Source of the DNA: Opitutus terrae PB90-1
GTDB lineage: Bacteria > Verrucomicrobiota > Verrucomicrobiia > Opitutales > Opitutaceae
Assembly: GCF_000019965.1 (NCBI RefSeq)
Contig: NC_010571.1
Coordinates: forward strand, 4,287,001 to 4,351,000
DNA length: 64,000 nt
Direction of reading: 5' to 3'
Of this stretch, positions 46,139 to 53,257 are shown in pieces. A model generated the notes under the pieces. It saw only the letters and a list, made by a program, of their open reading frames with translations. It did no database searches and was not told where the DNA came from. Each line of letters starts with the position of its first letter. The first letter of the stretch is position 1. Position numbers and translations under genes: made by a program.

Positions 46139-46509
46139 GTTCCCTCCTTCCCCTCTGCCTCGCGCAGGCTCACCGGCCGCTTTTCGGCAACCAGTGGCTC
46201 GCGCTGCTCGCCGTCCTCGCAGGTGTCGCGCTGCTGATGCTCGTGGTCGCACTGGTCGGCCGCTGGTTGGCCGCGACGCACCCCGATCCGGTTGTCGCGC
46301 CAAAGGCTGCCACGGTTTCCGCTCCGGCCGAAGCCGTCGAAACCACCCCGGAAACCCTCGCCATCATCGCCGCCGCGGTGGCGGCTCACCTCGGTGCGCA
46401 GGCGCGGATCACGTCGATCCGCACCGGCGGCCCGTCCGTCGAAACGCTCATGCAGCAATGGTCCCTCGAGGGCCGTCGCCAAATCTACTCCTCTCACCAA
46501 GTTCGCTAG
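46135..46509 (+). CDS. OadG/MmdD-like membrane anchor subunit (copy 1)
   Basis: A 124-residue protein with one N-terminal hydrophobic segment (about residues 18-45, WLALLAVLAGVALLMLVVAL), a Pro/Ala linker and the OadG-type end (LAIIAAAVAAHLG, RITSIRT and GRRQIYSSHQVR). This is the gamma/delta subunit that holds the carboxyltransferase and the beta pump together in OadG/MmdD-type decarboxylases. It overlaps mmdA by 4 bases and is followed by the biotin carrier. A second OadG-like gene occurs at 48746-49126. Confidence 0.87.
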   Translation: MSSLLPLCLAQAHRPLFGNQWLALLAVLAGVALLMLVVALVGRWLAATHPDPVVAPKAATVSAPAEAVETTPETLAIIAAAVAAHLGAQARITSIRTGGPSVETLMQQWSLEGRRQIYSSHQVR

Positions 46510-46524
46510 TTCCAGTTCGCTTCC

Positions 46525-46920
46525 ATGAAAAAGCTCCGCGTCACCATTGAAGGCAAAGTTTATGAAGTGCTCGTCGAGACGATCGACGATCCTTCCAAAC
46601 CTGCGCCGGCTCCCGTTTTTAGTTCCGCCGCTGCTCCTGCTCCGGCGCCCGTCAGCGCCGCTGCCACCGCTCCCGCGCCCGCCGCGCGTCCGGCAGCCGC
46701 GGGTGGCGCCGGCGATGTGCCCAGCCCGCTCGCCGGCAAAATCGTTTCCGTCGACGTCAAGGTCGGCGATTCTGTCCAGGAAGGCGCGCAGGTCGCGACG
46801 ATCGAAGCGATGAAGATGAACACCTACATCTTCGCGCCGAAAACCGGCAAAGTGGCCGAAATTCTCGTCACGCCGGGAGAAGGTGTCGAGGAAGGCACCG
46901 TCCTTCTGCGCATCGCCTGA
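46525..46920 (+). CDS. mmdC: Biotin carboxyl carrier protein (MmdC/1.3S-like)
   Basis: A 131-residue biotin carrier. An N-terminal segment (MKKLRVTIEGKVYEVLVE) and a long Ala/Pro hinge (about 24-62) precede the biotinyl domain with the biotinylated Lys97 in IEAMKMNT. This hinge layout is that of MmdC and of the 1.3S transcarboxylase subunit. It is the only free biotin carrier in the window, and the 5S-type gene at 51515 has no complete biotin domain, so it may serve both the Na+ pump and carboxyl transfer to pyruvate. It is encoded 15 bases after the first OadG-like gene. A biotin-protein ligase is encoded 3.8 kb downstream. Confidence 0.92.
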   Translation: MKKLRVTIEGKVYEVLVETIDDPSKPAPAPVFSSAAAPAPAPVSAAATAPAPAARPAAAGGAGDVPSPLAGKIVSVDVKVGDSVQEGAQVATIEAMKMNTYIFAPKTGKVAEILVTPGEGVEEGTVLLRIA

Positions 46921-46937
46921 TGTCCCGCCCACGTCGG

Positions 46938-46998
46938 GCGGCCGGCGTCTGCGTGGCCCGGGCATCCTGCCCACCACCACAGACGAGACGCCCGTGCC
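46938..46998. repeat. REPIN-like palindrome downstream of mmdC
   Basis: GGGC-ATCCT-GCCC (46960-46972) is followed by the opposed GAC-GAGAC-GCCC element (46983-46995) and preceded by CCGCCC/GGGCGG (46925-46930 with 46936-46941). The element sits in the gap between mmdC and the 42-aa small membrane gene. Confidence 0.5.
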
Positions 46999-47042
46999 AC
47001 TTCAGCCCATCGCCGCCCGCCTAAGGCTTACCCTCTTCGTTC

Positions 47043-47171
47043 ATGAAAACCGCCATTGTCAGTGCTCTCGTGATGTTCGGCGTCGCCATTGTTATTTCGA
47101 TGGGCGTCGCCGCGCTCATGAAGGTCCTCTTCCTTCTGATTCGCCGCATCAACGCGCCAAAAAAAGGCTGA
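47043..47171 (+). CDS. Small single-span membrane protein (42 aa) of the decarboxylase operon
   Basis: A 42-residue frame (MKTAIVSALVMFGVAIVI start; KVLFLLIRRINAPKKG end) with one long hydrophobic segment and a short basic tail, preceded by a gap of 122 bases after mmdC and followed by the first pump beta gene 36 bases later. The gene is too short for routine calling, but its composition (hydrophobic stretch plus positive C-terminal tail) is that of a small transmembrane subunit rather than a chance frame. It is not the MmdE epsilon subunit of Veillonella, which resembles the C-terminus of MmdD. A role as an accessory anchor of the Na+ pump is inferred from position. Confidence 0.55.
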   Translation: MKTAIVSALVMFGVAIVISMGVAALMKVLFLLIRRINAPKKG

Positions 47172-47207
47172 CGGCTTCGCGCCGATGCCTTCCTGCGTTT
47201 CCGCTCA

Positions 47208-48467
47208 ATGCATTTTCAAGATATCCTTAACATCTTTCAGGGGTTCACCTCCCTCTTTCAGTCTGATCTGCCCGTGCTGCTGGGCCGCGTCGGGCTGATG
47301 CTGCTCGGTATGCTTCTTGTCTATTTGGGCAAGAAAGGCGTGCTCGAGCCGCTGCTCATGATCCCGATGGGACTCGGCATGTGCGCGGTCAACGCCGGGG
47401 TGCTCTTCCTCGATCCGACCACGGCTGCGGCCGTGACGGAAGCGCCGGTCGCTTCCGGCGTACACACGACCGGTACGCTGATGATGGCGCCGCTGGTCCA
47501 GAACACCGACAACTTGATGTATATCCTGCAGGTGGATTTCCTGCAGCCGATCTACACGTTCGCGTTCAGCAACGGCCTGATCGCGTGCTTCGTCTTCATG
47601 GGCATCGGCGTGCTGCTCGACGTCGGCTTCGTGATCGCGCGGCCGTTCCTCAGCATGTTCCTCGCGCTTTGCGCCGAACTCGGCACGGTCGCGACTTTCC
47701 CGATCGCCGTGGCGATGGGGTTGAATTACGGCGAGGCCGCGTCGATCGCGATGGTCGGGGGCGCCGACGGTCCGATGGTGCTCTTCACCTCGCTCACGCT
47801 GGCGAAAGACCTCTTCGTTCCCATTACGGTAGTCGCCTACTTGTATCTCGGCTTGTGTTACGGCGGCTATCCTTACCTCATCCGCGCGCTCGTTCCCGCA
47901 AAGCTCCGCGGCCTCAAGATGCCGGCCAAAGCGCCCGCGAAGATCACCTCGGATGAGAAACTCGCGTTCGCGGTCATCGGCAGCACGGTGCTCTGCCTGC
48001 TGTTCCCTTCCGCCGCGCCGCTGTTCCTGTCGCTGTTCGTCGGCGTCGCCGTGCGCGAGGCCGGCCTGCAATACTTCATCAACTTCATCGATGGCCCGTT
48101 GCTCTACGGTTCCACGATGTTCCTCGGGCTGTTGCTCGGCGTGCTCTGCGAAGCCTCGACGATCCTAAACCCGAAGGTGCTGATCCTGCTCGTACTCGGC
48201 ATCCTCGCGCTGCTGCTGTCCGGCATCGGCGGGCTCATCGGCGGCTATCTCGCGTATTTCTTCAGCGGCCGGAAGATCAATCCAGTGATCGGCATCGCCG
48301 GCGTCAGCTGCGTGCCGTCCAACGCCAAGGTGGCGCAGAAGGAAGTGTTCAAGGCGCGTCCGGACTCGATCATCCTGCCCGAAGCGCTCGGCGCCAACAT
48401 CAGCGGTGTCATCACCACCGCGATTCTCACGGGCATCTACGTGACGCTCGTGCCGCTCATCAAGTGA
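47208..48467 (+). CDS. Na+-translocating decarboxylase beta subunit (copy 1, GcdB/GGADGPM type)
   Basis: A 419-residue polytopic membrane protein of the OadB/MmdB/GcdB family, with the pump motif GGADGPM (184-190, conserved Asp187) and about nine to eleven membrane segments. Residues SNGLIACFVFMGIGVLLDVGFV and AGVSCVPSN also belong to the family signature. OadB and MmdB normally read GGADGPT; the Met variant resembles glutaconyl-CoA decarboxylase GcdB-type subunits. It couples decarboxylation of carboxybiotin to Na+ export. A second, diverged beta subunit lies at 49138-50388. Start ATG at 47208. Translation coupling to the next gene: TGATG at 48465-48469. Confidence 0.88.
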   Translation: MHFQDILNIFQGFTSLFQSDLPVLLGRVGLMLLGMLLVYLGKKGVLEPLLMIPMGLGMCAVNAGVLFLDPTTAAAVTEAPVASGVHTTGTLMMAPLVQNTDNLMYILQVDFLQPIYTFAFSNGLIACFVFMGIGVLLDVGFVIARPFLSMFLALCAELGTVATFPIAVAMGLNYGEAASIAMVGGADGPMVLFTSLTLAKDLFVPITVVAYLYLGLCYGGYPYLIRALVPAKLRGLKMPAKAPAKITSDEKLAFAVIGSTVLCLLFPSAAPLFLSLFVGVAVREAGLQYFINFIDGPLLYGSTMFLGLLLGVLCEASTILNPKVLILLVLGILALLLSGIGGLIGGYLAYFFSGRKINPVIGIAGVSCVPSNAKVAQKEVFKARPDSIILPEALGANISGVITTAILTGIYVTLVPLIK

Positions 48468-48712
48468 TGAAAAACGTCGCCGCCAACCTGCGTCCCTGGA
48501 TCGCTGGTGTTCTCACCGCGTTCCTCGGCGTGGCGTTGGCGCGCGTCGTCGCCCCATCGTTCGAGGGCAATCTCCGGATTTACACCACGGTCGCTGGCCA
48601 GCTCCTGGCCCTGACCGGTCTTCTCATCCTCTGTCTCGGCATTCGCCGGCGGATCAAACACGCCGTCAGCGCAGGAGCCACTGACCACTCGAATTCGAAC
48701 CCAACTAACTAG
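48467..48712 (+). CDS. Small membrane protein (81 aa) between the two beta subunits
   Basis: An 81-residue protein with two hydrophobic segments (WIAGVLTAFLGVALARVV and VAGQLLALTGLLILCLGI) and a basic, then Ser/Asn-rich C-terminal tail. The ATG at 48467 shares bases with the stop of the preceding beta subunit (TGATG), so it is translationally coupled, and the second OadG-like gene follows 33 bases later. I recognise no family. Its strict embedding in the operon suggests an accessory subunit of the pump. Confidence 0.65.
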   Translation: MKNVAANLRPWIAGVLTAFLGVALARVVAPSFEGNLRIYTTVAGQLLALTGLLILCLGIRRRIKHAVSAGATDHSNSNPTN

Positions 48713-48745
48713 CCCCAACTGCTCATCGCCCCAACCCCTGCTCCA

Positions 48746-49126
48746 ATGGCCTTAGTCCCCCCGGCCCCGCAACTGGCCACGCTGCCCGAATACCCCTCAT
48801 TCGGTGACTCCGTGGCTTTTCAGTTCAACGGACTCATCGTCGTCTTCATCGCGCTCGGCACGATCTGGGCGCTGATGGAAATAACCGGACGCCTGTTCCG
48901 ACGCGGTCAGCAGACCGCGGTGCTCCCTCCGACCAGCCGCCTCGGAACCTCGCCCGTCGCCAACGACGGACGGTTGCCTGGCGAAATCGTCGCCGCCATC
49001 GTCGCCGCCGTCGCCGCGGAAGTCGAACGGCCGCATCGGATCGCCGCCATCATGCCCGTCGAACTCACTGCCGACTGGGCCCGCGAAGGCCGCCGCGAGA
49101 TCTTCGCTTCCCACAAAACCCGCTGA
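48746..49126 (+). CDS. OadG-like membrane anchor subunit (copy 2)
   Basis: A 126-residue protein with a hydrophobic segment at about 28-47 (GLIVVFIALGTIWALM), a linker, then IVAAIVAAVAAEVERPHRIAAI and a GRREIFASHKTR end, which parallels GRRQIYSSHQVR of the first OadG-like protein. Both ends share the OadG C-terminal pattern, so this is a true paralogue. It precedes the second beta subunit by 11 bases, giving a second anchor-beta pair. Confidence 0.83.
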   Translation: MALVPPAPQLATLPEYPSFGDSVAFQFNGLIVVFIALGTIWALMEITGRLFRRGQQTAVLPPTSRLGTSPVANDGRLPGEIVAAIVAAVAAEVERPHRIAAIMPVELTADWAREGRREIFASHKTR

Positions 49127-49137
49127 TTTTCCCCGCC

Positions 49138-50388
49138 ATGCTCGACGGACTCCTCAGCTTTTTCCAAACGACGGGTTTTCAGGCCATCACGTGGCAGATG
49201 CTGGTCATGTGGGCGATCGCCGCCGCGCTGCTCTACCTCGCGATTGCGAAAGGCTTCGAGCCGCTCCTGCTCGTCCCGATCGCCTTCGGCGCCTTGGTCG
49301 CGAATCTGCCCACCCGCGGCGTCATTACCACCGATCGCCTCGCCGACGGCACTAGCCAGTCAGCAGTGTTCCGGATCGAGGCGCAGGTATTGCCCGAACC
49401 CACCTCGCCTCCGGCGACAGATGAGTCTTCCGAGAAACTCAAGCTCCGCGTCGAACGCGTGGAGGGCGGCCTTTACGATTTCATCTCCCAAGGCGTGAAG
49501 CTCGAGCTCTTCCCGCCGCTCATCTTCCTCGGCGTCGGCGCGCTCACTGACTTCGGCCCGTTGATCGCGATGCCGCGCACGCTCCTGCTCGGTGCCGCCG
49601 CCCAGCTCGGCCTCTTCATCACCTTCATGGGCGCCAACCTGCTCGGGTTCACCTCCAAGCAGTCGGCGTCCATCGGCATCATCGGCGGCGCGGATGGACC
49701 GACCGCGATCTTCCTTTCGAACAAGCTCGCGCCGGAATTGCTCGGCGCCATCGCCGTCGCCGCCTACAGCTACATGTCGCTCGTCCCGTTGATTCAGCCG
49801 CCGATCATGCGGCTGCTCACCACGAAGAAGGAGCGCGTGATCCGGATGAAATCGCTGCGCAAGGTCTCGAAGCTCGAGAAGCTCGTCTTCGCGATCGTCG
49901 TCATGATCATCTGCATCCTCCTCGTGCCGGACGCCTCCGCGCTGATCGCGATGCTGATGCTCGGCAACTTTCTCCGCGAATGTGGCGCCACCGAGCGGCT
50001 GGTGAAATCGGCCCAAAACGAGATCATCAACGTGCTGACGATCTTCCTCGGCACGAGCGTGGGTCTGACCATGCAGGCGGAGACCTTCCTCGCTCCCGCC
50101 ACGATCAAGATCATCGTCTTGGGTGTGGTCGCGTTCGGGTTCTCCACCGCCGGCGGCATCCTCGGGGCCAAGATCATGAACTGGCTCTCGCCGCACAACC
50201 CGGTGAATCCGCTGATCGGCTCCGCCGGCGTCTCCGCCGTGCCCATGGCTGCCCGGGTCTCGCACAACGAAGGCCAGCGCTACGACTCCAGCAATTACCT
50301 GCTCATGCACGCCATGGGCCCGAACGTCGCCGGGGTGATTGGCACCGCCGTCGCCGCCGGCTACTTCATTTCCACGCTGGGGCACTGA
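49138..50388 (+). CDS. Na+-translocating decarboxylase beta subunit (copy 2, OadB/MmdB type)
   Basis: A 416-residue OadB/MmdB-family pump subunit with the classical GGADGPT motif (183-189; Asp186) and GSAGVSAVPMAARVSH near the C-terminal helix. Residues about 62-112 form a soluble insert (Glu/Pro/Ser-rich) not present in copy 1, between membrane segments I and II. About nine membrane segments are evident. It belongs with the OadG-like protein encoded 11 bases upstream. Two different beta subunits in one operon with a single carboxyltransferase gene are unusual. Confidence 0.9.
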   Translation: MLDGLLSFFQTTGFQAITWQMLVMWAIAAALLYLAIAKGFEPLLLVPIAFGALVANLPTRGVITTDRLADGTSQSAVFRIEAQVLPEPTSPPATDESSEKLKLRVERVEGGLYDFISQGVKLELFPPLIFLGVGALTDFGPLIAMPRTLLLGAAAQLGLFITFMGANLLGFTSKQSASIGIIGGADGPTAIFLSNKLAPELLGAIAVAAYSYMSLVPLIQPPIMRLLTTKKERVIRMKSLRKVSKLEKLVFAIVVMIICILLVPDASALIAMLMLGNFLRECGATERLVKSAQNEIINVLTIFLGTSVGLTMQAETFLAPATIKIIVLGVVAFGFSTAGGILGAKIMNWLSPHNPVNPLIGSAGVSAVPMAARVSHNEGQRYDSSNYLLMHAMGPNVAGVIGTAVAAGYFISTLGH

Positions 50389-50723
50389 TTGCGATGTAGG
50401 GCGGAGTCTCCCTACCCCGCCGGGCCGTGCGCACAACAACGGCATCAGGATCGCTGGATCAGGGATCCTGCCCTGCAGGAGCCGCGTTGAGTGTGCTCGC
50501 GTGTGCCAAAGTAGCGCTTTCGGGACACCGCGCTCCACCTGCGAGCGCAGGCAGCCACGGTCCGGACCGCGGTCCATCGTTTCGGCGCGCGAAACGAGCC
50601 CCGGCAAAGCGACGTGACTGGCGGCCTCCTCCGCGTTTCTTGCCGTGCTCGCCGATACCGCGCAGGAATTGCCAAATCCTGCGCAGCGCCCCCGATGCGC
50701 CACTGTTAGCCTAGTGCACTCCC
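50389..50723. other. Intergenic region between the Na+ pump operon and birA
   Basis: 335 bases without a credible gene. It begins with a GTAGGGC-type palindrome (50397-50424: GTAGGGCGGAGTC, CCTACCCCGCC) like those elsewhere. The rest shows no U-tract terminator, riboswitch or tRNA. The birA promoter may lie in its final 100 bases. Confidence 0.35.
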
Positions 50724-51494
50724 ATGAGCCCGCTTGCGTCCCATTCGCCCGAGCTGACGACCACGTCAGCCGACGGATGGACGCTGCATGTGGCCGACGA
50801 GATCGACTCCACGAACAACGCCGCCCGGCACCTGCCCGCGTGGCACGCGCTGCGCGCCCGGCTGCAAACCGCCGGCCGCGGCCGCACCGGACGCGCGTGG
50901 GTGTCGGATGACGGCGGCCTCTGGATCTCCGCCGTGCTGCCCTGTCCGGGCGATCGTGCGCCGTGGTCCATCCTTCCGCTGGCGGCAGGTTGGGCGATCA
51001 TCCAGGCGCTGCAGGAGTTCGGGGCGCGTGACCTCCGGTTGCGCTGGCCCAACGACATCATGGTGGGCGCGCGCAAGCTCGCCGGCATTCTCGTCGAACG
51101 CTATCACTCCGACACCGCCGTCATCGGGCTCGGGTTGAACGTGTTCAATCAACCCGCCACGGCGGATGCGACGCTCGCCGGCCAGACCGTGCAACTCGCC
51201 GACCTCGCGCCCGGCGCCTACACGCTCGACGACGTTGCGTCCTTGGTGCTGCGCTCGATCCGCACCGCGCACGCGCTCGTGCGCGACGGCCGCTTTTCCA
51301 GCATCGCCGATTCGCTGAATGCCGCCTGGTCGCACCCGCGTCCCGTCGAGATCACGCTGACCCAGCGCGCCGAACCGTTCACCGGCACCTTCCACGGCAT
51401 CGATGCCGCCGGCCGGCTGCGGCTCACCAGCGAGCGGCACGGCTCCGACTGCTACGACGCCGCCCAGGTTTCGCTGCTGCGCGAACTCGCGTAA
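50724..51494 (+). CDS. birA: Biotin--protein ligase
   Basis: A 256-residue BirA without the N-terminal DNA-binding domain (Class I type). It shows the biotin-binding GRGRTGRAW segment, RWPNDIMVGARKLAGILVE and a short SH3-like C-terminal domain. It attaches biotin to carrier lysines such as Lys97 of mmdC. The ATG at 50724 is chosen. It stands between the Na+ pump operon and the 5S-type carboxyltransferase gene (20 bases downstream), so biotinylation capacity is encoded exactly where a biotin carrier and its users are. No regulatory function is expected from this short form. Confidence 0.88.
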   Translation: MSPLASHSPELTTTSADGWTLHVADEIDSTNNAARHLPAWHALRARLQTAGRGRTGRAWVSDDGGLWISAVLPCPGDRAPWSILPLAAGWAIIQALQEFGARDLRLRWPNDIMVGARKLAGILVERYHSDTAVIGLGLNVFNQPATADATLAGQTVQLADLAPGAYTLDDVASLVLRSIRTAHALVRDGRFSSIADSLNAAWSHPRPVEITLTQRAEPFTGTFHGIDAAGRLRLTSERHGSDCYDAAQVSLLRELA

Positions 51495-51514
51495 CCCCTC
51501 CCCTCTTTACCCTC

Positions 51515-53023
51515 ATGTCGACCGTTCTGTTCAACAACACCGTCCTGCGCGACGGCCACCAATCGCTCGCGGCCACGCGTATGACGACCGCCCAAATGCT
51601 GCCCGCCGCGCCCATCCTCGACGAGATGGGCTTCGCCGGTCTCGAGACCTGGGGCGGAGCCACGATCGACTCGTGCCTGCGCTACCTGAACGAAAATCCG
51701 TTCGACCGGCTCCGCGCGCTGAAAAAGGCCGCGCCGAAGACCCCGCAGATCATGCTGCTGCGCGGGCAGAACATCGTCCAATACACCAGCTTCCCCGACG
51801 ACGTCGTCGAGGCGTTCGTCCGCGCCAACGCCGCTGCCGGCCAGGACATTTTCCGAATTTTCGACGCACTGAACGACGTGCGTAACCTGCGCACCGCGAT
51901 CAAGACCGTGCTCGCCTGTGGCAAGCACGCCCGCGGCGAGGTTTGCTACACGACGAGCCCGGTCCACACCGTCAAGGCCTTCGTCGAAATGGGCATCGAG
52001 CTGCGCGAGATGGGCTGCCACTCGATCGGCATCAAGGACATGTCCGGCGTCATCGCCCCGCGGGTCGCCTATGATATGGTGAAGGAGCTCAAGGCCCGCG
52101 TCGGGCTGCCCGTCACGCTGCACACCCACGATACCGCCGGGCTCGGCGCCGCCTCTTATCTCGCCGCGATCGACGCCGGGGTCGACGCCGTCGAGACGTC
52201 CATCGTGCCCTTCGCCAACGGCACGTCGCAGCCCGACACGCTGCGGATGCTCGCCTTGCTGGACGGTCACCCGCGCTGCCCGAAATTCGACACGAAGAAG
52301 CTGCAACAACTGCGTGAATACTTCACCGGCGTCTACAAGGAGCTCGAGAAGTTCACCTCGCCCGCCAACGAGCGCGTCGATTCCGACACGCTGATCTACC
52401 AGGTGCCCGGCGGCATGCTCTCCAATTTCCGGACGCAGCTCAAGGAGCAGAACATGTCCGACAAGTTCGAGCAGGTGATGGCCGAGATTCCCTACGTGCG
52501 CTCCTGCCTCGGCTGGATTCCGCTGGTCACACCGACGTCGCAGATCGTCGGCACGCAGGCGATGCTGAACGTGAAGTTCGGCCGCTGGACCAATTTCTCC
52601 CAGCCCGCGATGGACATCGCGCTGGGCAAATACGGCCGCACGCCCGGCCCGATCGACCCGTCGGTGCGCGAGCTCGCGATCAAGAAATCCGGCCAGCAGA
52701 CGGTCGAATGCCGCCCGGCCGATCTGCTCGCGCCGCGGATGTCGAAGCTGCGCGAGGAGCTCGCCGCCGGCGGTCTGCCGACCGACGATGAAGCCTGCGT
52801 GCTGCACGCGATGTTCCCGCGCGAGTTCGCCGCACTGCACAAGAAGTCCGCGGCTCCCGCCGCCGCTTCTGCGCCCGCCGCCGCTGCGGCCGCCCAGCCC
52901 GCGCCTGCCGCTGCTCCGGCCGTTGGCGCGCCGAGCGCACCGATGGCCCCCGGCCAGGTGCAGCACTTCGTGCTCACCGTCGGCGGCGTTCGCAAGACGG
53001 TGCAGGTGCAGGAAATTTCCTGA
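51515..53023 (+). CDS. OadA/transcarboxylase 5S-type carboxyltransferase lacking a biotin domain
   Basis: A 502-residue pyruvate/oxaloacetate carboxyltransferase. The TIM barrel has VLRDGHQSL (D13), the carbamylated Lys174 in IGIKDMSG, and HTHDTAG with metal ligands His203 and His205; the metal/CO2 site is complete. An OadA normally carries a C-terminal biotinyl domain with EAMKM, but this protein ends with an Ala/Pro linker (about 442-480) and QHFVLTVGGVRKTVQVQEIS, only the first strands of the biotinyl fold. Its length matches the Propionibacterium 5S subunit (about 505 aa). It would carboxylate pyruvate from the separate carrier (mmdC). A direct neighbour is birA. Confidence 0.86.
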   Translation: MSTVLFNNTVLRDGHQSLAATRMTTAQMLPAAPILDEMGFAGLETWGGATIDSCLRYLNENPFDRLRALKKAAPKTPQIMLLRGQNIVQYTSFPDDVVEAFVRANAAAGQDIFRIFDALNDVRNLRTAIKTVLACGKHARGEVCYTTSPVHTVKAFVEMGIELREMGCHSIGIKDMSGVIAPRVAYDMVKELKARVGLPVTLHTHDTAGLGAASYLAAIDAGVDAVETSIVPFANGTSQPDTLRMLALLDGHPRCPKFDTKKLQQLREYFTGVYKELEKFTSPANERVDSDTLIYQVPGGMLSNFRTQLKEQNMSDKFEQVMAEIPYVRSCLGWIPLVTPTSQIVGTQAMLNVKFGRWTNFSQPAMDIALGKYGRTPGPIDPSVRELAIKKSGQQTVECRPADLLAPRMSKLREELAAGGLPTDDEACVLHAMFPREFAALHKKSAAPAAASAPAAAAAAQPAPAAAPAVGAPSAPMAPGQVQHFVLTVGGVRKTVQVQEIS

Positions 53024-53257
53024 GTCTGATCGCAAGTTGATTCCGGCAGCGGCGTTTCTCGGCCGTCTGCTTTTCCGTAGCCATACGGCTTCGCCGTGCG
53101 GCACTCGGTTTCAGCGCTGCAACGGCGCGGACTCGTTTTCCGCGAATCCGAGAATTGGCGTCGACGGTGGATCAATCTAGTGTCCAGATTCCGTTCCTGC
53201 GGCGTACCTTTTCTGTCGCTCGTGCGACACGCCGTGTGCTTCAATCACACCCCCGAT

